Shown one piece after another: positions 9,662 through 18,531 of a stretch of 64,000 nt of DNA (positions are counted from its first letter, which is position 1; each line of letters begins with the position of its first letter). The stretch spans positions 1,511,001 through 1,575,000 of the forward strand of contig NZ_CP146350.1 in the NCBI RefSeq assembly GCF_037055355.1, in the 5' to 3' direction. This DNA comes from Streptomyces sp. DG1A-41 (GTDB lineage: Bacteria; Actinomycetota; Actinomycetes; Streptomycetales; Streptomycetaceae). The position numbers and the translations under genes were made by a program. Below the pieces are notes generated by a model. That model was not told where the DNA came from and ran no database searches. It worked only from the letters and a program-made list of their open reading frames with translations.

Positions 9662-11323
9662 ATGACGGGCCTGGAGGAATCGGTGGGCCGGGGCACGGGC
9701 ACCGAGGACCGGGGGACGCTGGAGCACCTGCTCTCCGTGGTGGGGGCGGGAGCCGTGGAGTTGCACACCGCCCCGGAGGGACTGCGGACGAGCGTCACCG
9801 GCGTCCATGTGCTGGACGCACTGGAACCGGTGATCAGGCCGCGGGAGTTACTGCTCGCGGTCGGCGTCGACCCGCGCTCGGCCCATGCGGTCGACGTGGT
9901 GCGCCGGGCGGGTGAAGCGGGTGCGGCGGGTGTGGTGTTCGGCCCGGGGCGGCCGGAGCCCACCACGCGGGCGTTGCAGGCAGCCGCGGAGGAGGTCGGC
10001 ACGGCGGTGCTCTTCCGTACCGCCTGGTGCACCTGGGCCCAACTCGTGGGGGTGCTGCGGGCGGCGCTGGCCTCGGCGGGCGTTCCCCCGATGCCCGCGA
10101 CCAGCGGCGTGCGCCTGGGCGATCTGGACTCCCTGGCCGATGCGGTGGCCGCCCTGGTGGGAGGCTCGGTGACCATCGAGGACACGGAGTCGCGGGTGCT
10201 GGCGTACTCCTCCACCGAGGAGAACGTGGACGAGATGCGCCGGCTGACCATCCTCGGCCGTCGCGTGCCGCCCTGGCGGGTGGCGGCGATGCGGGAGGCG
10301 GGGTTCTTCCAGGCGCTGTGGGGTGCGGGCGACGTGCTGCACCGGCCGGCCCACGGCCAGGACCCGGAGCGCCTGGTCGGTGCCGTACGGGCGGGCGGAG
10401 AGGCGCTGGGGTCGATCTGGGTGGCGGCGGTCGCCGGCCGCCCGCTGTCCCCGAACGCCTCGGAGACGCTGCGCGCGGCGGCCCGGGCCGCCGCGGCCCA
10501 TCTGCTGCATCACCGCACCCACAGCTCGGACAGCCGCCTGGTGGAGGACGCGGCTCGGGCACTGCTGGAGGACCGCGGATCCGTCGAGGTGCTCGCAGAG
10601 CGGTCCTCGCTGCCGCCCCGGGAGCCGTGTGCCGTCCTGGCGGTGGGAACCGGGTCCGGCCGCCACGGGGACGACGACCCGTCCGGGCTGTACGGGCTGC
10701 TGGCCCTGCACTGCGCGGCTCTGGGCCACCGCGTCGTGGTGGTCCCGGCCGGCGGCAGGATCCTGGTGCTGCTGGGCGGGCTGGAGCACGAACCGGCGCG
10801 GGCCGGCGGTCAGGTGACACGGCTGGGGGAATCGCTGGCCGAACAGCTTTCGGTGACGATCGGCACGTCGGTGAAGGTGGGGCTCGGCGACGTGGTCCCC
10901 GGGCTGGCACGGGCACCCGAATCACGCCGGTCGGCCGAGCGGGCCCTCCAGGCGCTCATCGCGGCCGCCGGGCCACGCACCGTTGCGCGGAGCGAGGACG
11001 TCGCGGACACGGTGGGCATCCTTCAGGTCGTCGACGCCCTGCGCGAGGTGGCGCTGCCACCGCGGACCTCGGTGGCCCGGCTGAGGGCGTTCGACGCCGA
11101 TCACAGCGGCAGTTGCCTGGTGGAGACCCTGCGCGCCTACCTCGACCACTTCGGTGACGTGGCCGCCGCTTCGCGCACGCTGGGGGTGCATTCCAACAGC
11201 CTGCGCTACCGGTTGCGCCGGATCACGCAGGTGTCGGGGCTGGACCTGGAGAGCCCCGACGCCCGGCTGCTCGCCCAGCTCCAGTTGCGTCTGGACGGAG
11301 ACGCCGATGGCACACGCCCCTGA
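9662..11323 (+). CDS. PucR-family transcriptional regulator with a TTA codon
   Basis: The 553-residue protein has the PucR layout: an N-terminal sensory region, a GAF-like middle (VGGSVTIEDTESRVLAYSS) and a C-terminal helix-turn-helix of the PucR type (FGDVAAASRTLGVHSNSLRYRLRR). The ATG at 9662 follows GGGGGAGG at good spacing. Leucine 63 is encoded by TTA (9848-9850), a codon that in Streptomyces needs the bldA tRNA, so translation may depend on developmental stage. PucR proteins often control nearby amino-acid or purine catabolism genes, and the downstream decarboxylase-like gene, 248 bases away, is the obvious candidate target. Confidence 0.92.
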   Translation: MTGLEESVGRGTGTEDRGTLEHLLSVVGAGAVELHTAPEGLRTSVTGVHVLDALEPVIRPRELLLAVGVDPRSAHAVDVVRRAGEAGAAGVVFGPGRPEPTTRALQAAAEEVGTAVLFRTAWCTWAQLVGVLRAALASAGVPPMPATSGVRLGDLDSLADAVAALVGGSVTIEDTESRVLAYSSTEENVDEMRRLTILGRRVPPWRVAAMREAGFFQALWGAGDVLHRPAHGQDPERLVGAVRAGGEALGSIWVAAVAGRPLSPNASETLRAAARAAAAHLLHHRTHSSDSRLVEDAARALLEDRGSVEVLAERSSLPPREPCAVLAVGTGSGRHGDDDPSGLYGLLALHCAALGHRVVVVPAGGRILVLLGGLEHEPARAGGQVTRLGESLAEQLSVTIGTSVKVGLGDVVPGLARAPESRRSAERALQALIAAAGPRTVARSEDVADTVGILQVVDALREVALPPRTSVARLRAFDADHSGSCLVETLRAYLDHFGDVAAASRTLGVHSNSLRYRLRRITQVSGLDLESPDARLLAQLQLRLDGDADGTRP

Positions 11324-11571
11324 GCGGCCGGCACCGAGGTGCGGCCGCGCGTGCCGTCCGCCACTTGGCCGCGTCCACCATCTCAGGGTCTCTCCTTCGT
11401 CGTACCGGACAACGCCCTTGCGTGGCAGGCGGGTTGTTGCGTTCCACCGCCGTGGGCGAGGCCCGCGTCTTTGACGAATCGACGAAGACGCCGTCCCGGT
11501 GCGGACAGCAGCCTGGTACTCCACCCCGGGGCCGTCCCGGGTGCTGCGCGTACGACACCGGAGGGCTCACC

Positions 11572-12930
11572 ATGACCGGACCGACCCCCGCCGCCGAGCG
11601 GCGCGAACGGATCCTCCAGGAAGCGGTGCGGCAGGGACCGCTGGACGCCGAGAGGGCCCAGCTGGCCGCCTTCGTCGACCTCGACGGCGTCGCCGCGACG
11701 GTCGGCTCCCTGCACCGCGCCTTCCCCTCTTCGCCGCGTGTGCTGCACGCGTTCGCCGCCAAGGCCAACTGCCTGGTGCCGGTGCTGGCGGAGCTGCGGC
11801 GGCTCGGCATGGGCTGCGAGGTGGCCACCGCGGGTGAGCTGGCCCGCGCGTTGGCCGCCGGATTCGCACCCGAGCGGATCGTCTTCGACTCGCCGGCCAA
11901 GACGGAGGCCGAACTGCGGCGCGCCCTCGACCTGGGTGTGACCGTCAACGCGGACAACTACCAGGAACTGGCCAGGATCGACCGGATCCTGGGCGACCGC
12001 GTCCCGCTGTCGAGGATCGGGGTGCGGGTCAACTCCCAGCTCGGTGGCGGCAGCATCGCCGCGATGAGCACGGCGACGAGCACCTCGAAGTTCGGCGTCC
12101 CTTTGGCCGACCCGGGAAGCCGGCGGCGGTTGCTGCGCGCCTACCACGACCACCCGTGGCTGACCTGGGTGCACACGCATGCCGGTTCGCAGGGCTGCCC
12201 GCTCGACCTCATGGCCGACGGCGTCGCGCAGGCCGTGGGGTTCGCCGAGGAGGTCAACGCCTCCCTCGGACGGCGTCAGGTCGTCGGCATCGACATCGGC
12301 GGCGGGCTGCCCGTCAACTTCGCCGACGACGAGACCACGCCCACCTTCGCCACGTACGTCCGGCAGTTGCGCGCCCAGGCGCCCGCGCTGTTCTCCGGCA
12401 GGTACGAGATCGTCACCGAGTTCGGGCGTTCCGTCCTCGCCAAGAACGGGTTCACCGCCGCGTACGTCGAGTACACGAAGAACATGGGCGGCCGGCCGAT
12501 CGCGGTCACCCACGCCGGTGTGCAGGTGGCCACCCGGACCGTGTTCAATCCCGACGCCTGGCCCCTGCGGATCGAGGCGTATGACGGAAGCGGGAGGGCC
12601 AAACGGGGCGGACCGGTCCGCCAGGACATCGCGGGCCCCGCCTGCTTCGCCGGGGACCTGCTGGCGCGCGACCGCGCGTTGCCGCTCCTGGAACCCGGCG
12701 ACCTCATCGCCGTCCCGGACACCGGCGCCTACTACTTCTCGACGCCGTTCCACTACAACAGCCTGCCCGAACCCGCCGTGCACGGGGTCCGGACGAGCGG
12801 TGACGGCCGTGTCCACTTCGAACTCCTGCGCCCCGCGCAGGACCCGTGGGACGTGCCGGTGCCCGTCCTGGGTGACCACGGCACGCCCCTGCGGCAACGG
12901 GCGCACGAGCCCGCTCACGGCGTCGGGTAA
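11572..12930 (+). CDS. PLP-dependent decarboxylase, fold-type III (LysA-like)
   Basis: The 452-residue protein is an alanine-racemase-fold enzyme of the diaminopimelate/ornithine/arginine decarboxylase group 2 type. The PLP lysine is in FAAKAN, the cofactor-stacking histidine in HTHAGSQG, the phosphate-binding glycines in IDIGGGLPV, a conserved acid in EFGRS, and the subunit-interface cysteine and aspartate in GPACFAGDLL. The substrate is not readable from the sequence; true DAP decarboxylase would be expected elsewhere in the genome, so this is more likely a catabolic or specialised paralogue (Y4yA-like). The ATG at 11572 follows GGAGGG. It is followed 11 bases later by a small membrane protein gene. 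Confidence 0.85.
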   Translation: MTGPTPAAERRERILQEAVRQGPLDAERAQLAAFVDLDGVAATVGSLHRAFPSSPRVLHAFAAKANCLVPVLAELRRLGMGCEVATAGELARALAAGFAPERIVFDSPAKTEAELRRALDLGVTVNADNYQELARIDRILGDRVPLSRIGVRVNSQLGGGSIAAMSTATSTSKFGVPLADPGSRRRLLRAYHDHPWLTWVHTHAGSQGCPLDLMADGVAQAVGFAEEVNASLGRRQVVGIDIGGGLPVNFADDETTPTFATYVRQLRAQAPALFSGRYEIVTEFGRSVLAKNGFTAAYVEYTKNMGGRPIAVTHAGVQVATRTVFNPDAWPLRIEAYDGSGRAKRGGPVRQDIAGPACFAGDLLARDRALPLLEPGDLIAVPDTGAYYFSTPFHYNSLPEPAVHGVRTSGDGRVHFELLRPAQDPWDVPVPVLGDHGTPLRQRAHEPAHGVG

Positions 12931-12941
12931 GGAGCACCGAG

Positions 12942-13148
12942 GTGGCACAGGCCGACCGTCGAGGGCCCGACCGGGACGGACCGCTCCTCAGTCAGCGCGC
13001 CGCGATCGTCTTCCTGCTGGCAGCACTGGTCGGCATAGGTGCCACTGTTCTGGCGGTGCTGGCCGGCAATGTGTGGCCGGTCGCGGTGAGCGTCGGAGCC
13101 GGGGTGGTGGCCCCGGCCGTCCTGTTCTTCAACCAGATCATCGACTAG
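12942..13148 (+). CDS. Small membrane protein downstream of decarboxylase
   Basis: The 68-residue protein has a polar head (QADRRGPDRDGPLLSQR) and two hydrophobic segments (IVFLLAALVGIGATVLAVLAG and VAVSVGAGVVAPAVLFF) separated by a short NVWP turn, so it probably spans the membrane twice. The GTG at 12942 is preceded by GGAG, eight bases upstream, starting right after the decarboxylase stop. The tight spacing implies one operon. Function is unknown; a membrane partner for the enzyme or its substrate is conceivable. Confidence 0.72.
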   Translation: MAQADRRGPDRDGPLLSQRAAIVFLLAALVGIGATVLAVLAGNVWPVAVSVGAGVVAPAVLFFNQIID

Positions 13149-13199
13149 ACGAGCGGATCCCGATGCCTCGCCACGGGATCCGCCGGCCCAGTCCCCCCG

Positions 13200-15935
13200 C
13201 TACGGCATCTTGTCCCCGAGCAGCGCCAGGTTCTCGATCGCGGCGAGGCCGTACAGCGAGGTGTCGTTCGTGGACACCCAGGGCGCCTCACTGCCCGGCA
13301 CCAGCGTGAGCGGGCCGCCGAGCTTCTCGGTCTTCCAGGGCGCCGACTCCTTGTAGCCGTCGGAGTTGTAGAACTTGTCCCACGCGCGCTTGGCGAGCTT
13401 CTCGTCGCCGGTCTGGACGGCGGCGTAGGCGTCGAGGCGCGAGTGGCCCTGGAAGAGGATCAGCGAACCGAAGTTGCTGCCGTAGCGGGCCGCCTGTTCG
13501 GCCTTGGTTGCGTTGAAGTAACGGCAGTAGTCGAGGTACGCCTCCTTGAACTTCGGCACGTCGACGAGGTCGATGAGCTCGGCGCACAGCTCGTTGAGGC
13601 CGAAGACGGCCGACAGGTGCGAGACCTCGACCTTGGGCTTGTCGGCGACGGCGAACTTGCCGGTGTCCAGGTCGTACAGGCCGCTGCCCTGGACGAAGCC
13701 GTTGGGCTGGGCGGCGATGGTCTCCATGGTGGACAGCACACGCGCGCGGGCCTTCTCCCACTTGGGGCCCTTGCGCTCCCACTCCGTCAGCCACGCCGAG
13801 ACCAGGCCGCTCCAGTCGGTGCCGAAGCCGATCGACAGGGCGTGCCGGTCCGGCGTGTACGGCTCGGTGCGGATCTTGCGCAGCGGGTCGAGGGCGAGGA
13901 ACGTCTCGTCGGAGTCGACGTTGGCGTGCATGAGGTCGCCGACGCGTTCGTCCGCCGTGAGGAAGTAGTAGTAGCGCCGGTACGTGGTGTTGGCGATGCG
14001 CTGCTGCTTGGCGCTGTCGGCGAAGTGCTGCACGCCGTGCCGGGTGCCGAGGCCCGCCCACTTGCCCAGGTGGTAGACGTCTACCTCCCCGGTGTGCCGC
14101 GTCATGGCCTCGGCGAAGCGGAAGATGTCGGCGCGGCCGCTTCTCAGGTACGCGTACCAGAGCCACAGGTCCGGCGACAGCTCGGAGTTGTCCCAGGCGT
14201 AGCCGCCGACGTCGTAGCGCCACTGGTGCCGGACGGTGTCGTAGGTGTGCATGATGTCGCCGTAGTCCCAGAAGCCGTACCAACGGCGCATCTCCACCTG
14301 GTCCTTGTAGTAGGTGAAGAGGAAGTCGAGGTGGTCCTCGATCTTGGCCTTGGCGGGGGTGGAACGGTCGGGTTCGGCGTACAGGCCTTTGCCGAAGACG
14401 CCCGCCTTGATCATCTGCTTGGGCGGGGCGGCGAGCTGCGGGAGCACCCGGACGGCCTCGACCTGCTCGGCGAGCCGCTCGGCGCTCGGGGTGGACTCGT
14501 TGGCCCAGAAGAGCAGTTCGGAGGTGCGTGCGATGCCGTAGGGGGTGCCGAACCCGGGCTCGTAGTCCTCGTAGGTGATGTTGAGGCCCTCGATCTGCTC
14601 GGGGAAGGTGTCCTGGCCCATGCCGTCGTGATAGAAGCGCATGTCCATGGGCTGCGCCTCGGGGGACCAGAGCCAGAGGGTGACCTCGGCCTCCTCCGTG
14701 TGGGCGTCCCGGATGTCGAGCTGGGCGGGGAACTTCTCCCAGAAGTCGCGCAGGCCGAAGGAGAATCCGCCGCTCACCCCGCCGACGTACCCGAAGCCGG
14801 AGGCGCGCCGACCGCCGCCCGCCGCGATCCAGCCGTAGCCCTTCTTGGTGCGCTTGCGCAGGGTGAAGCCGTCGGCGGACAGCTGGGAGAGGGTGTAGTC
14901 GCCCCACTCGGGGATGTACTGGAGCCGGGTGGTGACCCGCTGGTCCCAGGTGGCCGGGTCGGGCAGCTTCTTCCCTTCGTACTGCGCCGCCTGAACGGCC
15001 GCGCCCGGGTCCCGCCGCAGGCCGGTGATGCCCTTGACGGCCTCACGCAGCAGGCCGGTGCCCTCGCCGCCGATACGGATGTGCCGGTCGTACGCGGCGT
15101 CCCGCATCGGCACCTGGAAGCGCACGCCGAGCCCGCGGATGAAGTCGCCGCTCGCCTTCCCGGGCTCCTGCTTGCCGTCGTAGGTGATGGTGTGGACCAT
15201 GCGGAACGACTCGGCGCCCGCGTAGAAGTAGAGCCTGATGGAGAAGGGCAGCCAGCTGCGGCCGCCCTTGCGGTGCTTGCCGTCGACGCGGACGACCGCG
15301 CGGACCGGGCCCTCCTGCTCGACGGTGACCTTGTCGACGGCGCCGTCGAAGCGCTCGGTCTTGACCGCGCCCTGGTCCTCGTCCTCGATCTCGGGCTGGC
15401 GGATCAGCACGAGACGGCCGTTCCTGGCGATCTCCGTGGAGCCACGACTGACCGATTTGACGATCGTGGAGCCGGACTTGCCGATCTTCGCGGTGATGAC
15501 GCCGGTGGAGATGTCGATGGTGCCGCCGCTCTTGTCGACGGTGACCTTCTTCTGTGGTGCGGCGGGCGTCCCGGCGGTGAGGGTGAGCTTGCCGTCGCCC
15601 GAACCGACCGCGTGGGCGGTCCACTTGAGGGAGCCGTCGGGCCAGTAGGCGATCGGCCACGACTGCACGGGTACGGCTTTGCCGTTCGCGTCCGTCAGCG
15701 CGAAGCTCTGGTCCTTCCGGTAGGCGCCCTTCGGCCAGGGGACGCCGACGGTGGAGCCGGGAGCCGCGCCGAGGCCGCCGTCCTCCAGCCAGTCGAGGGT
15801 CACCGGGTCGGCGTCGGCGGGCTCGGCTCTGGGCGCTGCCTGCGCGTCCTGCGTGCCCAGTGCCCAGCTGAACTGGGCGGCGGCTCCGGCGACGGCGGCC
15901 GCCTTGAGGAGGTTCCTGCGGGGGATGGGAGACAT
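13200..15935 (-). CDS. Tat-exported exo-rhamnogalacturonan lyase family protein
   Basis: The 911-residue protein starts with a twin-arginine signal (PRRNLLKAAAVAGAAA, cleavage near AQAAP). The rest resembles the exo-rhamnogalacturonan lyase family (PL26-like): an N-terminal beta domain, a central beta-sandwich rich in Trp, and a C-terminal helical toroid with many Trp/Tyr/His (RRWYGFWDYGDIMHTYD, LGTRHGVQHFADSAKQQR). Such enzymes cut the rhamnogalacturonan I backbone of pectin by beta-elimination. Family assignment is from memory of the pattern, and the catalytic residues were not proved. It is last in an operon with a sugar ABC transporter and a DUF624 protein. A GC hairpin at 16009-16026 precedes it, so its expression may be tuned separately. 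Confidence 0.82.
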   Translation of the reverse strand: MSPIPRRNLLKAAAVAGAAAQFSWALGTQDAQAAPRAEPADADPVTLDWLEDGGLGAAPGSTVGVPWPKGAYRKDQSFALTDANGKAVPVQSWPIAYWPDGSLKWTAHAVGSGDGKLTLTAGTPAAPQKKVTVDKSGGTIDISTGVITAKIGKSGSTIVKSVSRGSTEIARNGRLVLIRQPEIEDEDQGAVKTERFDGAVDKVTVEQEGPVRAVVRVDGKHRKGGRSWLPFSIRLYFYAGAESFRMVHTITYDGKQEPGKASGDFIRGLGVRFQVPMRDAAYDRHIRIGGEGTGLLREAVKGITGLRRDPGAAVQAAQYEGKKLPDPATWDQRVTTRLQYIPEWGDYTLSQLSADGFTLRKRTKKGYGWIAAGGGRRASGFGYVGGVSGGFSFGLRDFWEKFPAQLDIRDAHTEEAEVTLWLWSPEAQPMDMRFYHDGMGQDTFPEQIEGLNITYEDYEPGFGTPYGIARTSELLFWANESTPSAERLAEQVEAVRVLPQLAAPPKQMIKAGVFGKGLYAEPDRSTPAKAKIEDHLDFLFTYYKDQVEMRRWYGFWDYGDIMHTYDTVRHQWRYDVGGYAWDNSELSPDLWLWYAYLRSGRADIFRFAEAMTRHTGEVDVYHLGKWAGLGTRHGVQHFADSAKQQRIANTTYRRYYYFLTADERVGDLMHANVDSDETFLALDPLRKIRTEPYTPDRHALSIGFGTDWSGLVSAWLTEWERKGPKWEKARARVLSTMETIAAQPNGFVQGSGLYDLDTGKFAVADKPKVEVSHLSAVFGLNELCAELIDLVDVPKFKEAYLDYCRYFNATKAEQAARYGSNFGSLILFQGHSRLDAYAAVQTGDEKLAKRAWDKFYNSDGYKESAPWKTEKLGGPLTLVPGSEAPWVSTNDTSLYGLAAIENLALLGDKMP

Positions 15936-16048
15936 AGAGATACTGCCTTTCCTTGTCCGTGCGGGAAGCAATTCCGTGCGCTGGTCAGGGGCATGACAGA
16001 GAGGAGTGCGGCGCCCGGGGGCGCCGACCCGGCAGGGGGGACCGCCGG

Positions 16049-16639
16049 TCAGCGGTGCCGGTACCGCTCCTCCACGGCGACGGCCGCCGCCGCGACGGCC
16101 CCGAGGACGGGGACCGCCAGCGGCGCGGCGAACCAGGCGGACAGGGCCACCACGGCCAGCCCGGCGATGATCAGGAAGGACCCGGCGGGATCCAGGACCG
16201 TCCGGCGCCAGGCGGCCGCGAGCAGGTTCCGCCAGCGGGCGCCCGGCTCCCAGACCGCCGCCGCGCGCAACCCCGCCACGACCAGGCCGATCAGCGCGAG
16301 CACTCCGACGGCCCCGACCAGCGGCCCGCCGGGAATCCCCGCCCGGACCGCCTGGACGTCCACCCAGACCGCGGCCACCGCCGCCCACCCGGCGAGCCCG
16401 GCGAGCCACCCGCCGCGTACGGCCGTACGGAAGTCGGCGACGAACTCCCGCCAGCCACCGCCCTCGTGCGCGGTACGGCGCCGCAGGTGCCGCGCACCCG
16501 CGGCGAAGGCCGCCGGATACGTGACGACCCCCAGCGAGGCCACCGCGATCCACACGCCGGTCAGCAGACACTCGGCGAACACCCCGAACCGCTCGGCGAA
16601 AGCCGACTCCCCCCGTGCCTTCACTCGCGTCTGGGCCAT
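16049..16639 (-). CDS. DUF624 (YesL-like) membrane protein
   Basis: The 196-residue protein has about five hydrophobic segments, beginning with FAECLLTGVWIAVASLGVVTYPAAF, with the small polar loop RRTAHEGGGWREFVADFR typical of DUF624/YesL proteins. These are found next to CUT1 sugar transporters in Gram-positive bacteria, including the B. subtilis yes rhamnogalacturonan locus. The gene starts 12 bases after the second permease stop, so it is in the operon. Its molecular role is unknown; it could be an accessory to the permease. Confidence 0.88.
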   Translation of the reverse strand: MAQTRVKARGESAFAERFGVFAECLLTGVWIAVASLGVVTYPAAFAAGARHLRRRTAHEGGGWREFVADFRTAVRGGWLAGLAGWAAVAAVWVDVQAVRAGIPGGPLVGAVGVLALIGLVVAGLRAAAVWEPGARWRNLLAAAWRRTVLDPAGSFLIIAGLAVVALSAWFAAPLAVPVLGAVAAAAVAVEERYRHR

Positions 16640-16651
16640 GGCCGGCTCACC

Positions 16652-17533
16652 TCAGCCCTTCAGACCGGACGTCGCCATGCCGTCGATCAGGTACCGCTGG
16701 AAGGCGAGGAAGAAGGCGAGAACCGGCAGCAGGGCGACCAGCGACATGGCGATCATGCCGCCGTAGTTGGCCAGCCCTTCCTGGTCGACGAACATCTTCA
16801 GGCCGAGAGAGACCGTGTACTTGTCGGGCTCGTTGAGGTAGATCAGCGGGCCCATGAAGTCGTTCCACGCGTTGATGAAGGTGAAGATCGCGCTGGTGAT
16901 CAGGGCCGGGCGGCACAGCGGAAGCATGATCGACCAGTAGATGCGGAAGTGCCCGCAGCCGTCGAGGCGGGCCGCCTCGTCGAGTTCCTTGGGCATGTTG
17001 CGCATGAACTGGACCATCAGGAAGACGAAGAACGCCTCCGTCGCCAGGTACTTCCCCAGCAGCAGCGGGGTGTACGTGTTGATCATCTCCATGTTGCGGA
17101 ACAGCACGTACTGCGGGATCAGCAGCACGTGGTACGGCAACAGGAGGGTGCCGATCATCAGCGTGAACAGCAGGTTGCGGCCCGCGAACCTGATCCTCGC
17201 GAACGCGTACGCCGTCAGCGAGCAGGACACCACGATCCCGATGACCGAACCGACCGCGAGGAACAGCGAGTTGAGGAAGAAGGTGGAGATCGAGATGTCG
17301 GCGATGCCGTCGGCGAGGCTCTTGTAGTTGTCGAGGATCGGGTCGGCCGGCAGGAGGTCCAGGCTGCCGACGATGTCCTCGCTCTTCTTGAGGGAGCCGC
17401 CGATGACCCAGATCACCGGGTAGAGGAGCACCGCGAGGATCAGCAGGGACCCGATGTGCCAGGCGAGGGATCCGGGCAGTTTGTGCCGGAGGCCGCCCGC
17501 TCGGGGGGTGGCGTCGGTGGCCTGCGCGCTCAT
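16652..17533 (-). CDS. Carbohydrate ABC transporter permease (CUT1, MalG-type)
   Basis: The 293-residue inner-membrane protein has six predicted spans and the EAA loop (ELDEAARLDGCGHFRIYWSIMLPLCRPAL) that docks the ATPase. It ends in the MalG-type sequence FQRYLIDGMATSGLKG. Its ATG at 17533 overlaps the stop of the upstream permease in an ATGA junction. No ATPase is encoded in this operon, as usual in Streptomyces, where the shared MsiK ATPase energises many CUT1 systems. Confidence 0.95.
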   Translation of the reverse strand: MSAQATDATPRAGGLRHKLPGSLAWHIGSLLILAVLLYPVIWVIGGSLKKSEDIVGSLDLLPADPILDNYKSLADGIADISISTFFLNSLFLAVGSVIGIVVSCSLTAYAFARIRFAGRNLLFTLMIGTLLLPYHVLLIPQYVLFRNMEMINTYTPLLLGKYLATEAFFVFLMVQFMRNMPKELDEAARLDGCGHFRIYWSIMLPLCRPALITSAIFTFINAWNDFMGPLIYLNEPDKYTVSLGLKMFVDQEGLANYGGMIAMSLVALLPVLAFFLAFQRYLIDGMATSGLKG

Positions 17534-18531
17534 CGGGCGCCCTCCTCGTAGTGCACCCAGCGCTTCTGGGACCAGAACAGCACCGCCGTCACCAGGGCGA
17601 CCGCGACGAGCAGCATCCAGGCCATGGCGGAGGCCAGTCCCATCCGGCTGTTCTCGAAGCCCTGGACGTAGAGGTAGCAGGTGTAGACCATCGAGCCGTC
17701 GGCCGGACCGCAGGCGTTGCCTCCGGCGCCGCCGCCGACGATGTACGCCGAGCTGAAGATCTGGAATGAGTGGATCGTCTCCAGCAGGACGTTGAAGAAG
17801 AGCACCGGGGAGATCATCGGCAGCGTGATGTTCCAGAACCGCCGCAGCTTGCCCGCGCCGTCGACCTCGGCCGCCTCGTACAGCTCGCGCGGGACCTGCT
17901 TGAGGCCGGCCAGGAAGATGACCATGGGCGCGCCGAACTGCCAGACGGTGAGCGCCACCAGGCTGTAGATGATCATGTCCGGGTCGCCGGTCCAGCCACC
18001 GACGTCGATCCCGAAGATCTTCTGCGTACGGTCCACGATCGCGTCGTCCGAGAAGATCGCCTTCCAGACGATCGCGATGGAGACGCTGGCGCCGATCAGC
18101 GACGGCGCGTAGAAGGCGGCCCGGTAGAAGGCCTGTCCGCGCCGCTTCTGCGCGAGGAGCAGGGCCACACCGAGGGCCGCGAGCAGCTTGAGCGGCGTTC
18201 CGACGACGACGTACCAGAGCGTCACCTGCACCGAGTGGCGCCAGCGGGGATCGCCGAACATCTCGGAGAAGTTGTCGAGGCCGATCCACTTGGGGGCGTC
18301 GAACAGGTTGTAGTCGGTGAACGCGAAGTAGAGCGAGGCGACCATCGGGCCCGCGGTGAGCAGCAGGAACCCGGCGATCCAGGGGGACATGAAGAGAAAG
18401 CCGGCCAGGTTCTCCCGGCGCCGCCGCCGCTTGAGGGCGGCGGGGCGCGCGGGCTTCACCGGACCGTGCCGCGGCTCGGAGTCCTGGGACAGGCCCTCCA
18501 TCGCAGGGGCGTGTGTCACGGTGGTTCCCAT
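17530..18531 (-). CDS. Carbohydrate ABC transporter permease (CUT1, MalF-type)
   Basis: The 333-residue protein has a long basic cytosolic N-terminus (ALKRRRRRENLAG) followed by six spans, with the EAA loop at ELYEAAEVDGAGKLRRFWNITLP. It pairs with the following MalG-type subunit to form the translocation channel. Its ATG shares one base with the stop of the upstream binding-protein gene (TGATG). The cargo is inferred to be a pectin-derived oligosaccharide from the lyase in the same operon. Confidence 0.95.
   Translation of the reverse strand: MGTTVTHAPAMEGLSQDSEPRHGPVKPARPAALKRRRRRENLAGFLFMSPWIAGFLLLTAGPMVASLYFAFTDYNLFDAPKWIGLDNFSEMFGDPRWRHSVQVTLWYVVVGTPLKLLAALGVALLLAQKRRGQAFYRAAFYAPSLIGASVSIAIVWKAIFSDDAIVDRTQKIFGIDVGGWTGDPDMIIYSLVALTVWQFGAPMVIFLAGLKQVPRELYEAAEVDGAGKLRRFWNITLPMISPVLFFNVLLETIHSFQIFSSAYIVGGGAGGNACGPADGSMVYTCYLYVQGFENSRMGLASAMAWMLLVAVALVTAVLFWSQKRWVHYEEGAR

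Noticed and set aside
11365..11571. Longer start for the decarboxylase
   Set aside because: The upstream in-frame stretch is Ser/Gly/Pro-rich without family likeness, and the ATG at 11572 has a good ribosome site.
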